A stretch of DNA of 64,000 nt from Hyphomicrobiales bacterium (GTDB lineage Bacteria > Pseudomonadota > Alphaproteobacteria > Rhizobiales > Rhizobiaceae). The stretch is from NCBI GenBank assembly GCA_002401155.1, contig NVSG01000005.1, forward strand, positions 60,343 to 124,342, read 5' to 3'. The notes beneath the pieces were generated by a model. That model was given only the letters and a program-made list of their open reading frames with translations, had not been told where the DNA came from and did not search any database. Both the position numbers and the translations under genes were made by a program. Positions 51,427 to 60,247 of the stretch are shown here, one piece after another (positions within the stretch are counted from its first letter, which is position 1; each line of letters starts with the position of its first letter).

Positions 51427-51478
51427 GTTTCGATTGATACGTATTGGTCTGGAATGAATAGACCATGGCAATCGAAAC
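51427..51478 (+). promoter_or_regulatory. Large nested stem-loop between the two hemophore genes
   Basis: GTTTCGATTG and CAATCGAAAC form a perfect 10-bp stem; inside it TGGTCT and AGACCA form another 6 bp. No T-run follows, so it may shape mRNA stability between the paralogues. Confidence 0.45.
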
Positions 51479-51515
51479 AGCCACAGCAGCAAACCTGCTG
51501 ACACGCAAATCTCTG

Positions 51516-51536
51516 CTCGTTTGATGAACAAACGAG
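51516..51536 (+). terminator. Hairpin before the second hemophore gene
   Basis: CTCGTTTG and CAAACGAG pair perfectly around ATGAA, followed by GCATTTTA. It may be a partial terminator that lowers expression of genes downstream of hemophore 1, or a processing site. Confidence 0.4.
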
Positions 51537-51572
51537 GCATTTTAACAAAACAATATTTATGGAGATAATAAA

Positions 51573-52322
51573 ATGGCATTAGAGCTAAATTATACAGCAG
51601 CAAGCAGCAATCTTCCTGACTTCCTGACTGATTGGGAAAGCAATTCAGTATATCGCGGCAATGGAGGTTTCAATGCTGTGCAGAATGTGTCCGATCAATG
51701 GTATGCGGGTACGCGCGTATTAGGCGGTACGCCTAATGATAACTCCTCTGTAATCGTCAATGGTGAAGATTACAGCTACACGCCCGGTGTTGTTGACGGC
51801 ACCGTCAATACCCTCGAATTGGGAAGCAACCTTACATATGTCTCTGCCAGCGATGAGTGGGTGCAGGATGAGGGATTGCTGGTTGATTTTGGGGGCTCAC
51901 CCCTGACATCAGCTTTTGATACGGCAATTACTGATCTGTCGCAAAATGGAAGCCTGACCGGCCTCTATGCATATTTTGCAGAGCAGGGCACCATTCAGAA
52001 CGGCACCGATGGTGATGATACAATGCTTAGTTTTGCGGGTGACGATGAGTTTACCGGTGGTCTTGGCAGCGATACCTTTGTGTTCGGCAATGACTGGGCC
52101 AATGATGTGATTCAGGACTTTAATGTCGGGGAAGATGACGTTCTTGACTTGGAAGGTATTGACGCAATCGGGGGCTATTTAGACCTGATCTTCAACCACA
52201 GTAATTGGTGGGATACTAGTGGCACACTGACCATTCAAGATGGTTCCAATACATTGGAACTGACTGGTTTTGTCGGTACCGATATATTCGGTCTGGTATG
52301 GGATGGCGCTGTAGCGGTCTAA
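51573..52322 (+). CDS. HasA-like hemophore with RTX repeats, copy 2
   Basis: 249 residues, GGAGA before ATG 51573, no Sec signal, no cysteine. It aligns with copy 1 almost without gaps through residue 89: MALELNYTAASSNL and GEDYSYTPGVVDGTVNTLEL, with Tyr67 and Tyr69 at the same numbers and again no axial His loop. After about residue 150 three tandem RTX-like nonapeptides are seen (GTDGDDTML, SFAGDDEFT, GGLGSDTFV), then DVIQDFNVGEDDVLDLEG, the typical end of serralysin-type RTX proteins. A calcium-dependent fold and type I export are predicted. Classical HasA (about 188 residues) has no RTX repeats. Confidence 0.83.
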   Translation: MALELNYTAASSNLPDFLTDWESNSVYRGNGGFNAVQNVSDQWYAGTRVLGGTPNDNSSVIVNGEDYSYTPGVVDGTVNTLELGSNLTYVSASDEWVQDEGLLVDFGGSPLTSAFDTAITDLSQNGSLTGLYAYFAEQGTIQNGTDGDDTMLSFAGDDEFTGGLGSDTFVFGNDWANDVIQDFNVGEDDVLDLEGIDAIGGYLDLIFNHSNWWDTSGTLTIQDGSNTLELTGFVGTDIFGLVWDGAVAV

Positions 52323-52326
52323 ACCC

Positions 52327-54159
52327 ATGCTTAATTCAACCGCTTCACAGCGGACATCGTCGCAGCGGCCAGCTGCGGCGATTGTTTCGCCCCTTAAATC
52401 AGTAATTTTCAGCATCGCGCTCATCAGCGGTATTGTGAACTTATTGGCGTTGACCGCCCCTTTATTCATGTTGCAGATTTATGACCGCGTGCTTTCGAGT
52501 GGCAGTATTTCAACACTGATTGGTCTGGCTGTACTTGCGCTGGGGCTTTATATTTTTCAGGCATTGCTCGACATTGTTCGGGCACGAATTTTCTTGCGTA
52601 TTGGTGAAGATTTTGATCACCAATTGTCTGCCCGGACGCACGCAGCCATTGTCCTCCTACCGCTAGAAACGCGGATGCCCGGTGATGGTTTGCAACCCTT
52701 ACGTGATCTTGACAACGTGCGGGGTTTTTTGTCCGGGCAGGGGCCTATAGCGCTGTTTGATCTGCCATGGATGCCGCTTTATCTGGGTATTTGCTTTGTA
52801 TTCCATTTCTGGATTGGCATGACGGCGCTTGTGGGTGCAATTGTGCTTGTTGCCTTAACCGTTCTGACGGACGCCTTGTCGCGCGAACCGACACAGCAAA
52901 CCATTACCCATGGTATGACGCGCAATGCTTTGATGGAAGCAGGACGACGCAATGCCGAAGTCGTGCGTTCCATGGGACTTGGTGGGAGAATTGCGGAAAA
53001 GTGGCAGGAGGCGAATAGCCTGTATCTAAAATCAAACCGTCGTACCGGTGATATCGCCAACACTTTGGGTGGCATTGCCAAGGCATTACGCATCATGTTG
53101 CAGTCCGGCATTCTGGGTGTCGGCGCATGGCTTGTTATTCAACAAGAGGTATCTGCAGGTGTAATGATTGCCAGTTCTGTGATGATGGGCCGTGCTCTTG
53201 CCCCCATCGATATGGCAATTGGAAGCTGGAAGGGCTTTCTCATGGCTCGCCAGAGCTGGGCCCGGCTTAAGGATGTATTTAGCTTCTTACCCGAAGAAAC
53301 CAAGACCACCGCCTTGCCCAGACCGAAGGACGATTTCGTTGTGAAGGGTGTGACCATCGTGCCACCGGGAGAAACAACACCCACCGTCAGCAATGTCAGT
53401 TTTGCAATTTCTGCCGGTAGCGCTCTTGGTATTATCGGCCCAAGCGGTTGCGGCAAGTCCACACTGGCTCGTGCGCTTGTAGGTGCGTGGACACCGGCTC
53501 GCGGCGAAGTGCGTATTGATGGCGCAAGTTTTGACCAATGGGACCCTGAGATTATCGGAAGCTATATCGGTTATCTGCCACAGGGTGTCGAACTGTTTGA
53601 CGGTACCATTGCGGAAAATATTTGCCGTTTCGATCGTGATCCTGATCCAGAAGTCATTATCGCAGCTGCCAAGGCGGCGGGAGCACATGAATTGATTGTC
53701 GGATTTAGCAAAGGCTATGACACGCGCATGGGAGAAAGCGGCTCAGCCTTATCGGCGGGCCAGCGCCAGCGTGTAGGTCTTGCTCGTGCACTCTATGGTG
53801 ATCCTTTCCTCATCGTCCTTGATGAACCAAATGCCAATCTGGATGCTGAGGGCGAAGCTGCCTTGGTCAAAGCGATCGCATGCGTTCGTGAACGTGGTGG
53901 CATCGTCATCATCATCGCACACAGACCGAGCGCCCTTGGTGTCGTTGATCTGTTATTGGCAATGGAAGGTGGGCGGGCCAAAGCATTCGGTCCTCGCGAT
54001 GAAATTCTCTCAAAAGTGCTAAAAACAAAGGAACAAAAAACCGTTGTTCCGGCGACAAAGTTTACCGGGCGCAGTGTGACGCCATTCCGGGTCGTTGCCA
54101 ATCAGAGCATGAATCTTTTGAAACCAATTGAAGATAATAATCCGGCTGGAGGCAAATAA
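52327..54159 (+). CDS. hasD: Type I secretion ATPase/permease (HasD/PrtD-like)
   Basis: 610 residues. An N-terminal membrane domain of about six helices begins LKSVIFSIALISGIVNLLALTAPLFMLQIYDRVL, typical of the PrtD/HasD exporters. The ABC domain has Walker A GPSGCGKST (about 371-379), the signature LSAGQRQRVGLARAL and Walker B FLIVLDEP. It powers export of the hemophores. It starts 4 bp after the second hemophore gene and is followed 1 bp later by the membrane-fusion gene. An outer-membrane TolC partner is not encoded here. Confidence 0.94.
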   Translation: MLNSTASQRTSSQRPAAAIVSPLKSVIFSIALISGIVNLLALTAPLFMLQIYDRVLSSGSISTLIGLAVLALGLYIFQALLDIVRARIFLRIGEDFDHQLSARTHAAIVLLPLETRMPGDGLQPLRDLDNVRGFLSGQGPIALFDLPWMPLYLGICFVFHFWIGMTALVGAIVLVALTVLTDALSREPTQQTITHGMTRNALMEAGRRNAEVVRSMGLGGRIAEKWQEANSLYLKSNRRTGDIANTLGGIAKALRIMLQSGILGVGAWLVIQQEVSAGVMIASSVMMGRALAPIDMAIGSWKGFLMARQSWARLKDVFSFLPEETKTTALPRPKDDFVVKGVTIVPPGETTPTVSNVSFAISAGSALGIIGPSGCGKSTLARALVGAWTPARGEVRIDGASFDQWDPEIIGSYIGYLPQGVELFDGTIAENICRFDRDPDPEVIIAAAKAAGAHELIVGFSKGYDTRMGESGSALSAGQRQRVGLARALYGDPFLIVLDEPNANLDAEGEAALVKAIACVRERGGIVIIIAHRPSALGVVDLLLAMEGGRAKAFGPRDEILSKVLKTKEQKTVVPATKFTGRSVTPFRVVANQSMNLLKPIEDNNPAGGK

Positions 54160-54160
54160 G

Positions 54161-55471
54161 ATGGCACGTAGCGAACCTTCACCGGCAGCCAACTCCATAG
54201 GCCGACATTTAACTTTGGCTACTTTGGCAATCGTGATCCTGCTTGGTGGAATTGGAGGCTGGGCGGTGGTTACAAACCTTGCCGGGGCAGTTGTCACCAG
54301 CGGTCAGTTTGTGGTGGATTCCCATGTGAAGACTGTGAAGCATTCGACCGGCGGTATCGTTGGCGCAATTTTGGTCAGGGAAGGGCAGAAGGTCGATGCA
54401 GGCGAAGTTCTTATCCGCCTTGATGCAACCCAGACCACAGCCAATCTTGCCATCGTTACCAAGCGTTTGGACGAGATGTCCGTGCGGCGGGCTTTGCTGG
54501 AAGCTGAACGCGATAATTTACCGGAGATTGTTTTTTCTCCAACACTTTTGGCGCTGTCGGATAACTCCAATGTGGCGGCGGCAATTCGAAACGCACGTCG
54601 TTTGTTTGTCTTTCGGCGTCAGTCTCGTGAAGGCAAAAAACATCAGTTGCTTGAGCGAATTTCCCAATATGAGAATGAAGTTGTCGGAACAAAAGCTCAG
54701 GAGCTGGCCTATGATCGCGGGCTCGCTGTTTTAGAAACCGAGCTTTCTGATTTGCGTGGATTGCATGGCAAGGGGCTCGTCACCATGCAGCGTTTGAATG
54801 CCCTTGACCGGGAGGCTGCAACCCTTGGTGGTAAGCGCGGTGAGGCGATCGCAGGTCAGGCCCAAATTGCCGGCCGGATAACTGAAACGCGGATGCTGAT
54901 ACAACAGATTGATCAAGATCTCAGAAGCGAAGTTGCAGCCGAACTACGCGAAGTTCGGGCGCAAGTCGGTGAATATAGCGAACGTAAAATTTCTGCTGAG
55001 GATGACTTGAAACGCATTGATATTATTGCACCGCAAAGCGGGGTGGTGCACCAACTGGCTATTCATACAATTGGTGGCGTGATTTCCCCAGCTGAAACTA
55101 TTATGCAAATTGTGCCCGATAGCGACCAGCTGGCGCTGGAAGTGCGTATATCCCCACAGGATATAGATCAGGTGTATTTGGGTCAGAAAACTGTCCTGCG
55201 TATGTCGGCGTTTAATCAACGCACAACACCGGAATTAAACGGTTCGATTAGCCGGATTGCTGCGGATCTTGCTCAGGATCAGATAACCGGGCTTTCTTAT
55301 TATTCTGCACGCATCAAAATTTCTGACGAAGAACTGGCTCAATTGGGCGAGCTTGTTCTGGTTCCCGGTATGCCGGCAGAAGCGTTTATCCAAACCGGTA
55401 AACGTACGGTTATTTCTTATCTCGTTAAGCCTCTGAGCGATCAGATCAGCCGGGCCTTCAAAGAAGAATAA
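54161..55471 (+). CDS. hasE: Type I secretion membrane-fusion protein (HasE/HlyD-like)
   Basis: 436 residues from ATG 54161, with GGAGG before it. One membrane helix (about 20-42) is followed by a lipoyl/barrel-sandwich half (SHVKTVKHSTGGIVGAILVREGQKVDAGEVLIRLDATQT), a long coiled coil (about 100-280) and the returning half (IIAPQSGVVHQLAIHTIGGVI), then LVPGMPAEAFIQTGKRTVISYLVKPL, the HlyD C-terminal signature. It links the ATPase to an outer-membrane channel. Confidence 0.94.
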   Translation: MARSEPSPAANSIGRHLTLATLAIVILLGGIGGWAVVTNLAGAVVTSGQFVVDSHVKTVKHSTGGIVGAILVREGQKVDAGEVLIRLDATQTTANLAIVTKRLDEMSVRRALLEAERDNLPEIVFSPTLLALSDNSNVAAAIRNARRLFVFRRQSREGKKHQLLERISQYENEVVGTKAQELAYDRGLAVLETELSDLRGLHGKGLVTMQRLNALDREAATLGGKRGEAIAGQAQIAGRITETRMLIQQIDQDLRSEVAAELREVRAQVGEYSERKISAEDDLKRIDIIAPQSGVVHQLAIHTIGGVISPAETIMQIVPDSDQLALEVRISPQDIDQVYLGQKTVLRMSAFNQRTTPELNGSISRIAADLAQDQITGLSYYSARIKISDEELAQLGELVLVPGMPAEAFIQTGKRTVISYLVKPLSDQISRAFKEE

Positions 55472-55514
55472 TCCACATATCCAACCCAATCAAAAAAACA
55501 AAAGAGAGATAAAC

Positions 55515-56123
55515 ATGAATATGTTGAAACCATTAAATGCCCGGAATGGTGTGGAAAAGAGTCGAGTAAAGCGGCTTCGGGAATTGACCCATGAAGCCCA
55601 TGAAAGGCTCGATAAACGCATTACCGGCGCGGAACCATTTGCTGACCGGGAACTCTATGGTTTGTTTTTAAACGTGCAGTATCAATTTCATCGCGATATT
55701 GAGGCGCTTTATGCCAATGCGACTCTCCAGAAATTACTGCCCGATCTTGCCAATCGGTGCCGGCTTAATCTAATTGCCGCCGATATCACGGATATCGATT
55801 TGCCTGTTCCCGTCTCGGATGGATCGCCAGCCTTTCGCGGTGAACCCGACATAGCAACAGCACTTGGCTGGCTCTATGTGGCGGAAGGCTCGAACCTTGG
55901 TGCGGCTATTCTTTTGAAACGAGCAGCGGTCATGGGGCTGGATGAGAATTTCGGCGCCCGTCATTTAGCCCCTCACCCTCAAGGCCGTGGTTTGCGTTGG
56001 CATATCTTCACTGAAGCGTTTGATGTGGTGCCGTTGAATGCCGAAGAAGAAGGTCGGGTTATCGCAGGTGGTGTAGAGGCATTTGACCGGGTGCACGCAC
56101 TCGTTGGAGAAAATTTCGAATAA
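55515..56123 (+). CDS. Heme oxygenase (biliverdin-producing)
   Basis: 202 residues with the bacterial heme oxygenase pattern: LRELTHEAHERLDKRI, where His29 is the likely proximal heme ligand, YGLFLNVQYQFHRDIEALY, and ALGWLYVAEGSNLGAAILLKRA, the distal-helix segment. It opens heme to release iron, CO and biliverdin in the cytoplasm. AAGAGAG precedes ATG 55515. A heme oxygenase inside a Has-type operon links uptake directly to iron release. No inner-membrane heme ABC importer is present in the window, so that step must be encoded elsewhere. Confidence 0.9.
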   Translation: MNMLKPLNARNGVEKSRVKRLRELTHEAHERLDKRITGAEPFADRELYGLFLNVQYQFHRDIEALYANATLQKLLPDLANRCRLNLIAADITDIDLPVPVSDGSPAFRGEPDIATALGWLYVAEGSNLGAAILLKRAAVMGLDENFGARHLAPHPQGRGLRWHIFTEAFDVVPLNAEEEGRVIAGGVEAFDRVHALVGENFE

Positions 56124-56215
56124 GCGGCTAACGAGGCATCTATGTGCCTGAAAAAATAGTCTAAGGCGCGGGTTAATTGGCGCGAGAAAATGCAATTTTA
56201 AAAAGTGGAAATGGA

Positions 56216-57247
56216 ATGGTTTTGGGGATGGAATTGGTTGTGCGTTCAGCGCAACGGGGCGTGTTGTTTGCGCGCGGTGGGCTAAGGGGATTTGTGACGA
56301 TATTGATTGTGATATCATTGTCATTTTGTGTGGTTCAAGTGGCGGGAGCACAAGCCAGCTTAGCGCCGGAGAACTTAGTTCAAGAGGATATACCAGAGGG
56401 GCCCACAATGATGGGTCCTGCGCAGGGTTCCTCCGAAGCAGCCCCGGAAATTATCTCTCAGGAGCTTATTCCAAAAATTGAAACATTACCCGTAAATACC
56501 GGCACTGTTGAAGCCTCCTCTCTTCCCAGGGACCTTTCACCAATGGGCATGTTCAGAGCGGCTGACTGGGTGGTTAGCTCCGTTCTTATCGGCTTGGGTC
56601 TCGCCAGCATTTTGACCTGGACTATATGGATTGGAAAATCTTTCGAAATTGCTGGCGCACGCCTCCGCATCAAGCGGTCACTCAAATTGATAAAGGCTGC
56701 AAAAACACTCAAGGAAGCCGGGAGAAGTTTTGGCACAGGCGCTGGTCGCGGTCCTGCCGCACTAATGGTTTTCGAAGCAATTCGGGAGGCAGAGCTTTCC
56801 AGTAAAGCGATTGCTCAATCCGGTGGGGAAGGACTTAAAGAGCGGGTCGCTTTAGGTCTGTCACGAATAGAAGTGGCAAGTATTCGCCGTCTTTCAAATG
56901 GAGTAGGCCTGCTTGCAATTATTGGATCGACCTCACCATTTGTCGGCTTGTTCGGCACAGTATGGGGGATCATGAACGCTTTCATTGGCATCTCGGAAGC
57001 GCAAACAACTAATCTTGCTGTTGTGGCGCCCGGCATCGCGGAGGCCTTGCTGGCAACCGCAGCCGGTCTTGTGGCCGCTATTCCAGCGGTCGTTATTTAC
57101 AATATATTTGCCCGTTCAATTTCTGGTTACAGGCAATTGCTTGCGGATTCTTCTGCCGGGATTGAGCGATTAATCAGTCGGGATCTCGATTACGGGTTTG
57201 GCCTTGAAAAAGATGACGATTCCTCAGATTCAAAATTGGTGGCTTAG
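56216..57247 (+). CDS. exbB: ExbB-like proton channel subunit
   Basis: 343 residues from ATG 56216; ATG 56228 is equally possible and the open frame starts with TTG 56177. An N-terminal signal-like helix and a periplasmic segment of about 100 residues precede a MotA/TolQ/ExbB domain with three helices (about 130-150, 255-280, 300-325). FAMILY segments are GLLAIIGSTSPFVGLFGTVWGIMNAF and APGIAEALLATAAGLVAAIPAVV. It belongs to the ExbB form with an extended N-terminus common in alphaproteobacteria. It is followed 5 bp later by exbD. Confidence 0.92.
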   Translation: MVLGMELVVRSAQRGVLFARGGLRGFVTILIVISLSFCVVQVAGAQASLAPENLVQEDIPEGPTMMGPAQGSSEAAPEIISQELIPKIETLPVNTGTVEASSLPRDLSPMGMFRAADWVVSSVLIGLGLASILTWTIWIGKSFEIAGARLRIKRSLKLIKAAKTLKEAGRSFGTGAGRGPAALMVFEAIREAELSSKAIAQSGGEGLKERVALGLSRIEVASIRRLSNGVGLLAIIGSTSPFVGLFGTVWGIMNAFIGISEAQTTNLAVVAPGIAEALLATAAGLVAAIPAVVIYNIFARSISGYRQLLADSSAGIERLISRDLDYGFGLEKDDDSSDSKLVA

Positions 57248-57252
57248 GCGAT

Positions 57253-57744
57253 ATGGCTGGTGGTATCAGGCGCAATGAAGATGATGAGTTGGTGGAAAAT
57301 CACGAGATCAACGTAACACCATTCATTGATGTTATTTTGGTCTTGCTCATCATTTTTATGGTTGCTGCCCCCTTAGCAACGGTGGATATTAATGTCGATT
57401 TGCCGCAATCTTCAGCGCAGCCAGTAGAGAGGCCGAAAGATCCGCTCTATTTGACGCTGAAAGGAAACCTCTCCCTTAGCCTTGGTGACGATGATGTTGC
57501 GCGCGTGAACCTGCAGGCTTCGTTGGATGATTTCACGGGCAGCGATAAGGAAACACGTATCTTTCTGCGAGCGGACAGGGAGGTGGATTATGGCGACCTT
57601 ATGGAGGTTATGAACCTTTTGCGCGCAGCTGGTTATCTCAAGATAGCTCTTGTTGGGGTAGAGAAAGCACCCAGCACTTCCGGCGTTGTTACAACAACCA
57701 AGGGAGCAACACCTGGTCTTGCCAAAGATGCAATGTCAGAATGA
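57253..57744 (+). CDS. exbD: ExbD-like proton channel subunit
   Basis: 163 residues. It opens NEDDELVENHEINVTPFIDVILVLLIIFMVAAPLATVDINVDLP, with the conserved membrane Asp in NVTPFIDV that carries the proton. A periplasmic domain follows. It works with ExbB and TonB to energise the receptor. It overlaps the tonB gene by ATGA. Confidence 0.94.
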   Translation: MAGGIRRNEDDELVENHEINVTPFIDVILVLLIIFMVAAPLATVDINVDLPQSSAQPVERPKDPLYLTLKGNLSLSLGDDDVARVNLQASLDDFTGSDKETRIFLRADREVDYGDLMEVMNLLRAAGYLKIALVGVEKAPSTSGVVTTTKGATPGLAKDAMSE

Positions 57745-58727
57745 ATGAGAATTCCAAAAATTGGTCGGGTTGGATCGGTTACACCGGTTTATGGTCACTT
57801 GCCGGCGTGCTGGCCGTTATGGCTCATGCGGGCTTTATCTTCTGGATAATCATGCCCCAGCAGTCGGAGCCGATTGTTGAAGAGTTGGCTCAATCAGCCA
57901 TTATGATTGAGCTTGCAGCAGAGCCAGAAGCCATTGAAACCGATGAACAAGAAATTGCTCCTGACGAGAGAAGTGCCGAGGCGGTGAATGTTTCCAAACC
58001 CGTTGTTTCGGAAGTCACCAAAGAAATTGCACCTGAAGAGATAATCGAGCCGGTTCAGGATTCCGAGCAAGCGGATAGGTCCAAACCCGACCTTGCTGAG
58101 CCTGTTGAACAAACTGTTCTTGAGCAAGAGCCGCTGGAGCATGCCGAAGCGGTAAAATTGGCAAAAGTTGAAACAATTGACCCCACGCCTGTTGAGCCGG
58201 TGGAAGCTGAAATTCTTGAACCGGTTGAGGACGAGATTGTCGAAGAAGCTGATAAGCTGACAATCCCCGTTCCCACAATGAGACCACAGCGTCTTGTGAA
58301 ACAAAAGAAAAAGGCCAAACGTCAGGCAAAACCAAAGCCGAGAAAGGCAAGTGCACCAGTCCGTGCTGCCATCAAAGCAAAAGCGAGAGCACGAAAATCG
58401 AACCGCAATGCTGCTTCGCAAAATAGCCGTGGCGTACGAAGATCTAACCTGACCCCGGCAAAGTGGCGCTCTCGTCTTTTCGCGCATTTGGCACGCCATA
58501 AACGTAACCCTTCCGGGTTGAGACGCCGAGGTGGTGAAACTGCTCAGATACGCTTTAGAATTGACCGGCAGGGCAATGTGAAAGCAACTAAACTAGTGCG
58601 CTCATCTGGCAATCCAAAGTTGGACAATGCTGCTCTTGCAACGGTACGTCGGGCATCGCCCGTTCCGCCACCGCCGCCCGGAGTGAAGCTGACGCAAACG
58701 GTCGCTATCCGCTTTGACAGGCGTTGA
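57741..58727 (+). CDS. TonB-family protein (HasB-like)
   Basis: 328 residues. One N-terminal helix (about 15-35, LAGVLAVMAHAGFIFWIIM) is followed by a long acidic, Glu/Pro-rich linker (about 45-180), a basic stretch (KQKKKAKRQAKPKPRKAS) and a C-terminal TonB domain (ARHKRNPSGLRRRGGETAQIRF ... ASPVPPPPPGVKLTQTVAIRF). The Pro-rich end PVPPPPPGV is typical. It spans the periplasm to touch the receptor TonB box. In Serratia HasB is the dedicated TonB of the has operon, and this gene holds the same place. Confidence 0.9.
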   Translation: MNENSKNWSGWIGYTGLWSLAGVLAVMAHAGFIFWIIMPQQSEPIVEELAQSAIMIELAAEPEAIETDEQEIAPDERSAEAVNVSKPVVSEVTKEIAPEEIIEPVQDSEQADRSKPDLAEPVEQTVLEQEPLEHAEAVKLAKVETIDPTPVEPVEAEILEPVEDEIVEEADKLTIPVPTMRPQRLVKQKKKAKRQAKPKPRKASAPVRAAIKAKARARKSNRNAASQNSRGVRRSNLTPAKWRSRLFAHLARHKRNPSGLRRRGGETAQIRFRIDRQGNVKATKLVRSSGNPKLDNAALATVRRASPVPPPPPGVKLTQTVAIRFDRR

Positions 58728-58845
58728 TTTGGGTGTGATGGCGCCGTTTTGGGTGCATGGTTGCTTTGTGCGTGAAGTTTGAGGTTAACAAAGGTTTGTT
58801 ATGGGCCAAGAGTGGTTACGGCTGGTTATGACAAAACCACCGCTA

Positions 58846-59772
58846 TCAAATGGCTTTTACTGCGAGTTCGGCCATCTTTAGGATCGCTTCGCGTGAGTTG
58901 GCAACGGCGATAAATCGGGCGTTATGGCAAAATTTGGCGCCTTTAACTCCGCTTACATCTTCTAGTTCCGTATCCTTCAGACCTGCCCAGGCGGCAGGCA
59001 GATCCGCACGTTGATCAAAAGTGTCACTCGACAGCTTGATACCATTAAGTGTCCAATCACCTCCGCGCGGATTGACCACGAACAACATGTGATCGGCCTC
59101 CGCCTTATGAAGTGCAGAGAGGTAGGGCATGCCCATGGGCAGTTCGAGGATGGGCGATGCGCCTGCTTTGGTAATAGCTTCCAACACAATGCTTTGCGCA
59201 CGGGCCTTCGCCGCGAGGTTGCGGATAAAGGCCTCGATAAATTTGCGTGCAACGGGTAAAGCTGCAAAAAATGCATCGTCGTCAGCTGTTGGCGACATGT
59301 CGTCGAACACGGGTTTCAAGCTTCCTAAAAGCGCAGGCAAAGTTAAAATCGACAGAGGCCCCGCCACAGACGGCTCCATCGCACCGTTGTCCAAAAGATC
59401 GATCGGCAGCACAAATTTCGTGTCAAAAGCTACATGAATTGCTTCGATATCATTCGCAGGCACGTCCATCGCCGCCAGATATGCACCCAAATAATCATGG
59501 CCATAATGGGCCCAGATCAACCCAAAAGAACTGAACGGTTGACCGTCTTCACGCAGCGGATTGGGCCGCTGATGGTGGTCAAAAATCTGCGCATCGGCAT
59601 TATAGTCTCCGCCTACATCGTAGATGATCTTATCAACAGCAGGCATGAGCCATTGCGGTTCGCGAGTGCGCCTCAGTTCGGCCTGAGGAAAAAGGCGTGT
59701 GAGTATGACAGAGGACAGCAACTCGTCCGCGTGAAAACCGCCAGAATGGGTGACAAGATGGGTGATGGTCAT
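58846..59772 (-). CDS. MYG1-family (UPF0160) metal-dependent hydrolase
   Basis: 308 residues from ATG 59772 with GGAG seven bases before it. The DHH-like metal site is seen in VTHSGGFHADELLSSV and FDHHQRPNPLREDG, and AIHVAFDTKFVLPIDLLDNG is conserved. Eukaryotic MYG1 is a 3'-5' RNA exonuclease; the bacterial function is unclear. It is convergent with tonB and transcribed alone. Confidence 0.88.
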   Translation of the reverse strand: MTITHLVTHSGGFHADELLSSVILTRLFPQAELRRTREPQWLMPAVDKIIYDVGGDYNADAQIFDHHQRPNPLREDGQPFSSFGLIWAHYGHDYLGAYLAAMDVPANDIEAIHVAFDTKFVLPIDLLDNGAMEPSVAGPLSILTLPALLGSLKPVFDDMSPTADDDAFFAALPVARKFIEAFIRNLAAKARAQSIVLEAITKAGASPILELPMGMPYLSALHKAEADHMLFVVNPRGGDWTLNGIKLSSDTFDQRADLPAAWAGLKDTELEDVSGVKGAKFCHNARFIAVANSREAILKMAELAVKAI

Positions 59773-60247
59773 GGGGGTACTCCAAGGGATTCTATAAATC
59801 AAAAAACCAACCATCGCGGCCGCGCATGGGTGGCTTCAAAGGCTCTGTTTACAGCGAAAAGCAGACAGATCAACAATTTTATTTGAACTACACAAAAACA
59901 TCCGCACTGCGATTATCTGTGAGCTCAACCTATTGCATCATCAATGCGGTGATTGAACCATGTCGCAACTAAACTAAACTGAACGACCGAACAGATTTGC
60001 GGTGCACGTTTCAATTCGACTTAAATCACTTTTACAATGCTGACTCGGATTAACCAATGTTCCGACACGGGAAGCGCAGCATCGGTTGATGAGGCAGAAG
60101 AGTTCACGAAAATTTTAGTGCGATTTGCCCCGTGCACCGCTAGCCCTAACTAGAACTTCTTTCGCAAACCTGTTATTTATCAGTTTCTATTACGTCTAGT
60201 CTTATCAATTCAGCCGGGCAATTGCAGGCTGGAGAGGAGTACTTTGA
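59773..60247. other. 475-bp intergenic region
   Basis: Divergent gap between the MYG1 gene and the Tat-exported protein gene. It must hold promoters for both. I see no open frame, repeat or clear operator; GGAGAGGAG just before 60248 is the ribosome site. Confidence 0.5.
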
